A stretch of 7,635 nt of DNA from CAZAYB01 sp964489215 (GTDB lineage Bacteria; Planctomycetota; Phycisphaerae; Sedimentisphaerales; Anaerohalosphaeraceae). Below are positions 6,384 through 7,635 of the stretch, one piece after another (position 1 is the first letter of the stretch; each line of letters opens with the position of its first letter). Where the stretch lies: the NCBI GenBank assembly GCA_964489215.1, contig CAZAYB010000152.1, positions 1-7,635 on the forward strand, read 5' to 3'. Both the position numbers and the translations under genes were made by a program. The notes under the pieces are model-generated. The model was not told where the DNA came from. It was given only the letters and a program-made list of their open reading frames with translations, and made no database searches.

Positions 6384-6524
6384 ATGAGTTTTTATTACAA
6401 GTTGGTTTGTTGGCTCATAGTTCTTGCAATATTTTCTGCGACGGTTGCAGGTTGTAATACAGTGGAAGGTATGGGCGAAGATGTTGAAGCTGGCGGTAAG
6501 GAAGTGCAGGATTGGGCCGATTAG
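6384..6524 (+). CDS. Entericidin-like small lipoprotein
   Basis: A 46-residue protein too short for many gene callers. Its N-terminal hydrophobic segment ends in the lipobox TVAGC, with Cys24 as the lipidated residue, so it should be anchored to a membrane after Lgt and LspA processing. The mature part NTVEGMGEDVEAGGKEVQD has the pattern of entericidin EcnA/EcnB proteins, in which Cys-Asn-Thr-Val is followed by a Gly-x-Gly-x-Asp segment and an amphipathic helix. In E. coli these are small stress-linked lipoproteins proposed to act in cell lysis as a toxin and antidote pair; here only one copy is seen. AAGGGAG (6371-6377) favours the ATG at 6384 (6-nt gap) over the adjacent ATG at 6381 (3-nt gap). 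A terminator follows. Its role in this organism is unknown. Confidence 0.8.
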   Translation: MSFYYKLVCWLIVLAIFSATVAGCNTVEGMGEDVEAGGKEVQDWAD

Positions 6525-6555
6525 TCTCCGAGGAATGGGGGGCAAAGTGGGGTAA

Positions 6556-6574
6556 CAGCTGCCAAAAGCGGCTG
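6556..6574 (+). other. Small hairpin downstream of the lipoprotein gene
   Basis: CAGCTGC (6556-6562) pairs with GCGGCTG (6568-6574), 7 bp with one G-U, around a 5-nt loop CAAAA. It is followed by an A/T-rich stretch rather than a T-run, so it is more likely an mRNA-stabilising structure or a pause site ahead of the terminator. Confidence 0.4.
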
Positions 6575-6589
6575 ATAAAAATATATGTT

Positions 6590-6617
6590 GCAGAGTCGGG
6601 GGGCTCTGCTTTTTTTT
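6590..6617 (+). terminator. Rho-independent terminator of the lipoprotein gene
   Basis: GCAGAGTC (6590-6597) pairs with GGCTCTGC (6602-6609) over 8 bp, including one G-T (G-U in RNA) pair, around a GGGG loop, followed by eight T residues (6610-6617). The T-run touches the stop codon of the convergent hydrolase gene. On the minus strand the stem is not followed by a clean T-run, so it acts mainly rightward. Confidence 0.85.
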
Positions 6618-7423
6618 CAGTTCTGAAGTTTTTCGTTAAGCTTGTGGTAAAATGCTTGATGCGCATGTTTTTCGAGCCAGGGGTAATGGCCGCATCGTTG
6701 AAATTCAATATATTCAAGCTGTGGCATATATTTAACAAGATTTTTATGAATCATTTTACCCGGGTGAGGGTCTCTGCTGCCGTGGAGCATACTGACCGGT
6801 GTGCTGATTTTTGCAAAAGCTTTTGGATATATACCGGCTTTTTGCTTTGCGATCATGTCATCCCATGTCTGTTCAAAGGACAGGGAGTCGTATTTGTGTA
6901 TTTCATTTTTTACCGGCATAAGTTGGTGTGAATCTGTTTTAAGCATTATATTGCCAAGTTCCTCAAGACGGGCGTCAGGGTCCTTAATTGTGTTTAATTT
7001 ACTGATTTTTTCCGCGGTCTTTGCGTCAGTGTTATTTTGCCTGTTGATCTGCATTTGCCTTCTGGATTCTTCATCAAATGTTCCAATGCCTATCAGGATA
7101 AGGGACTCGGCAGTTTCAGGATATTTTGCTGTATAAGCAAGTGCAAGCATAGCGCCCCATGAATGTCCTGCCAAAATCGGTTTTGACTTATTACAATATG
7201 ATTTGATCACATTATTTAAATCTCTTATATGAGAATCTACCGTTACGGGCTTTTCCTTACTTGCGTGTCTTTGAAATGGTTCAATGATTTTATAGCGGTG
7301 TTTAAGTTTCTCAGCTACAGGCGCCATGTAACCAGCTGCTCCGGGACCACCATGGAGCAGTATTACATTTGGGCCTTTTGAGCCATAAGTTCTTACGGTC
7401 AGGTTTTGTTCGGCTGTGTCCAT
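6617..7423 (-). CDS. Alpha/beta hydrolase, proline iminopeptidase-like (HGGPG type)
   Basis: A 268-residue cytoplasmic hydrolase with no signal peptide. It has the oxyanion-hole motif HGGPG (24-28), typical of the proline iminopeptidase branch, the nucleophile elbow GHSWG (86-90, Ser88), the acid Asp218 in HGSRDPH (214-220) and the catalytic His246 in CGHYPW (244-249), so the triad is complete. The lid region (about 115-200) is charged and helical. Length fits a single-domain alpha/beta hydrolase; true proline iminopeptidases are usually somewhat longer, so the substrate could equally be an ester or amide. The ATG at 7423 has no recognisable Shine-Dalgarno site, although no earlier in-frame start exists. 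The gene is transcribed towards the lipoprotein gene and ends against its terminator, so it is unlikely to share regulation with it. Confidence 0.92.
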   Translation of the reverse strand: MDTAEQNLTVRTYGSKGPNVILLHGGPGAAGYMAPVAEKLKHRYKIIEPFQRHASKEKPVTVDSHIRDLNNVIKSYCNKSKPILAGHSWGAMLALAYTAKYPETAESLILIGIGTFDEESRRQMQINRQNNTDAKTAEKISKLNTIKDPDARLEELGNIMLKTDSHQLMPVKNEIHKYDSLSFEQTWDDMIAKQKAGIYPKAFAKISTPVSMLHGSRDPHPGKMIHKNLVKYMPQLEYIEFQRCGHYPWLEKHAHQAFYHKLNEKLQN

Positions 7424-7462
7424 TGAAATAAAAGCGAAAAAAATTGTGAAGTCTTTGCGGTC

Positions 7463-7491
7463 AGTATAGCTTTATAAGAGCGATTTGAAAA
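7463..7491 (-). promoter_or_regulatory. Candidate promoter of the hydrolase gene
   Basis: On the minus strand TTTTCA (7486-7491, 4 of 6 matches to the -35 consensus) and TATACT (7463-7468, 5 of 6 to the -10) are 17 bp apart. The -10 lies 39 nt before the start codon. Confidence 0.5.
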
Positions 7492-7576
7492 GCAGATTTA
7501 ACCAGGTTTTTGATTTACTGAAAGCTCAACTGAAAAGATTCTGGTACAGTTAAACAGTGATTGAAACGGGTGTTCA

Positions 7577-7635
7577 ATGCGACACCTGGTATATAAGAAA
7601 ATCTGCAAAATTTTTATAAGCTGTTTATTGGTATG
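7577..7635 (+). CDS. Probable start of an exported protein (cut off by the right edge)
   Basis: An ATG at 7577 opens a frame that stays open to the window end, 19 full codons. The N-terminus has five basic residues in the first eleven (Arg2, Lys7, Lys8, Lys11, plus His3), then the hydrophobic run IFISCLLV, which looks like a signal peptide or a lipoprotein leader. No clear ribosome binding site precedes it. An extended -10-like element, TG followed by TACAGT at 7545-7550, lies upstream but lacks a -35. With so little sequence the family cannot be told, and the frame may be chance. Confidence 0.35.
   Translation, partial: MRHLVYKKICKIFISCLLV

Noticed and set aside
6415..6738. Leftward open frame of 107 codons across the lipoprotein gene and its terminator
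   Set aside because: It overlaps the hydrolase gene in another frame, crosses a clear terminator and the lipoprotein gene, and has no recognisable domain.
6512..6931. Rightward open frame of 139 codons beginning in the end of the lipoprotein gene
   Set aside because: It reads through the terminator and antisense through the hydrolase, whose catalytic triad is intact; it is a shadow.

Overview
The window looks like chromosomal DNA from a Gram-negative-type bacterium of moderate to low GC (not counted exactly). Two Sec-exported proteins and a lipoprotein imply an envelope with a periplasm. The two protease-like proteins and the form of the sulfate-activation genes remind me of Planctomycetota (Phycisphaerae and relatives). 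That is recollection, not a search result, and I hold it at low to moderate confidence.

Layout. (1) Positions 1-3126, minus strand: a sulfate-activation operon read right to left, cysC (APS kinase), cysD (ATP sulfurylase small subunit), then cysN (GTPase subunit with a C-terminal CysC-like domain), which runs off the left edge. cysC and cysD are separated by 2 nt, and cysD and cysN by 32 nt. (2) 3127-3345: divergent intergenic region with a good sigma70-type promoter for the rightward gene and a perfect 8-bp dyad on the cys side. (3) 3346-4548 and 4755-6209, plus strand: two paralogous exported proteins with the ClpP/SppA/NfeD-type serine peptidase fold. Each has a signal peptide, a small shared N-terminal module, the peptidase core and a helical C-terminal region, and each has its own promoter. 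(4) 6384-6524, plus strand: a 46-residue entericidin-like lipoprotein, followed by a hairpin and a rho-independent terminator. (5) 6617-7423, minus strand: an alpha/beta hydrolase of the HGGPG (proline iminopeptidase-like) type, convergent with the lipoprotein gene. (6) 7577 to the right edge: the probable start of another exported protein.

How the genes work together. CysD and CysN would make APS from sulfate and ATP, and CysC would phosphorylate it to PAPS. The extra CysC-like domain on CysN has a damaged Walker A motif, so the separate CysC is probably the working kinase. Nothing visible shows whether PAPS goes to reduction or to sulfotransferases. The paired periplasmic peptidase-like proteins and the small lipoprotein suggest envelope maintenance or stress functions, but the link between them is only proximity and strand.

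No tRNA, rRNA, CRISPR, insertion sequence or attachment site was seen. No gene-free stretch exceeds 300 bases. The most unusual content is the tandem peptidase pair, in which the second member seems to have lost or moved the catalytic lysine, and the CC...CxxC cysteine pattern in CysD.
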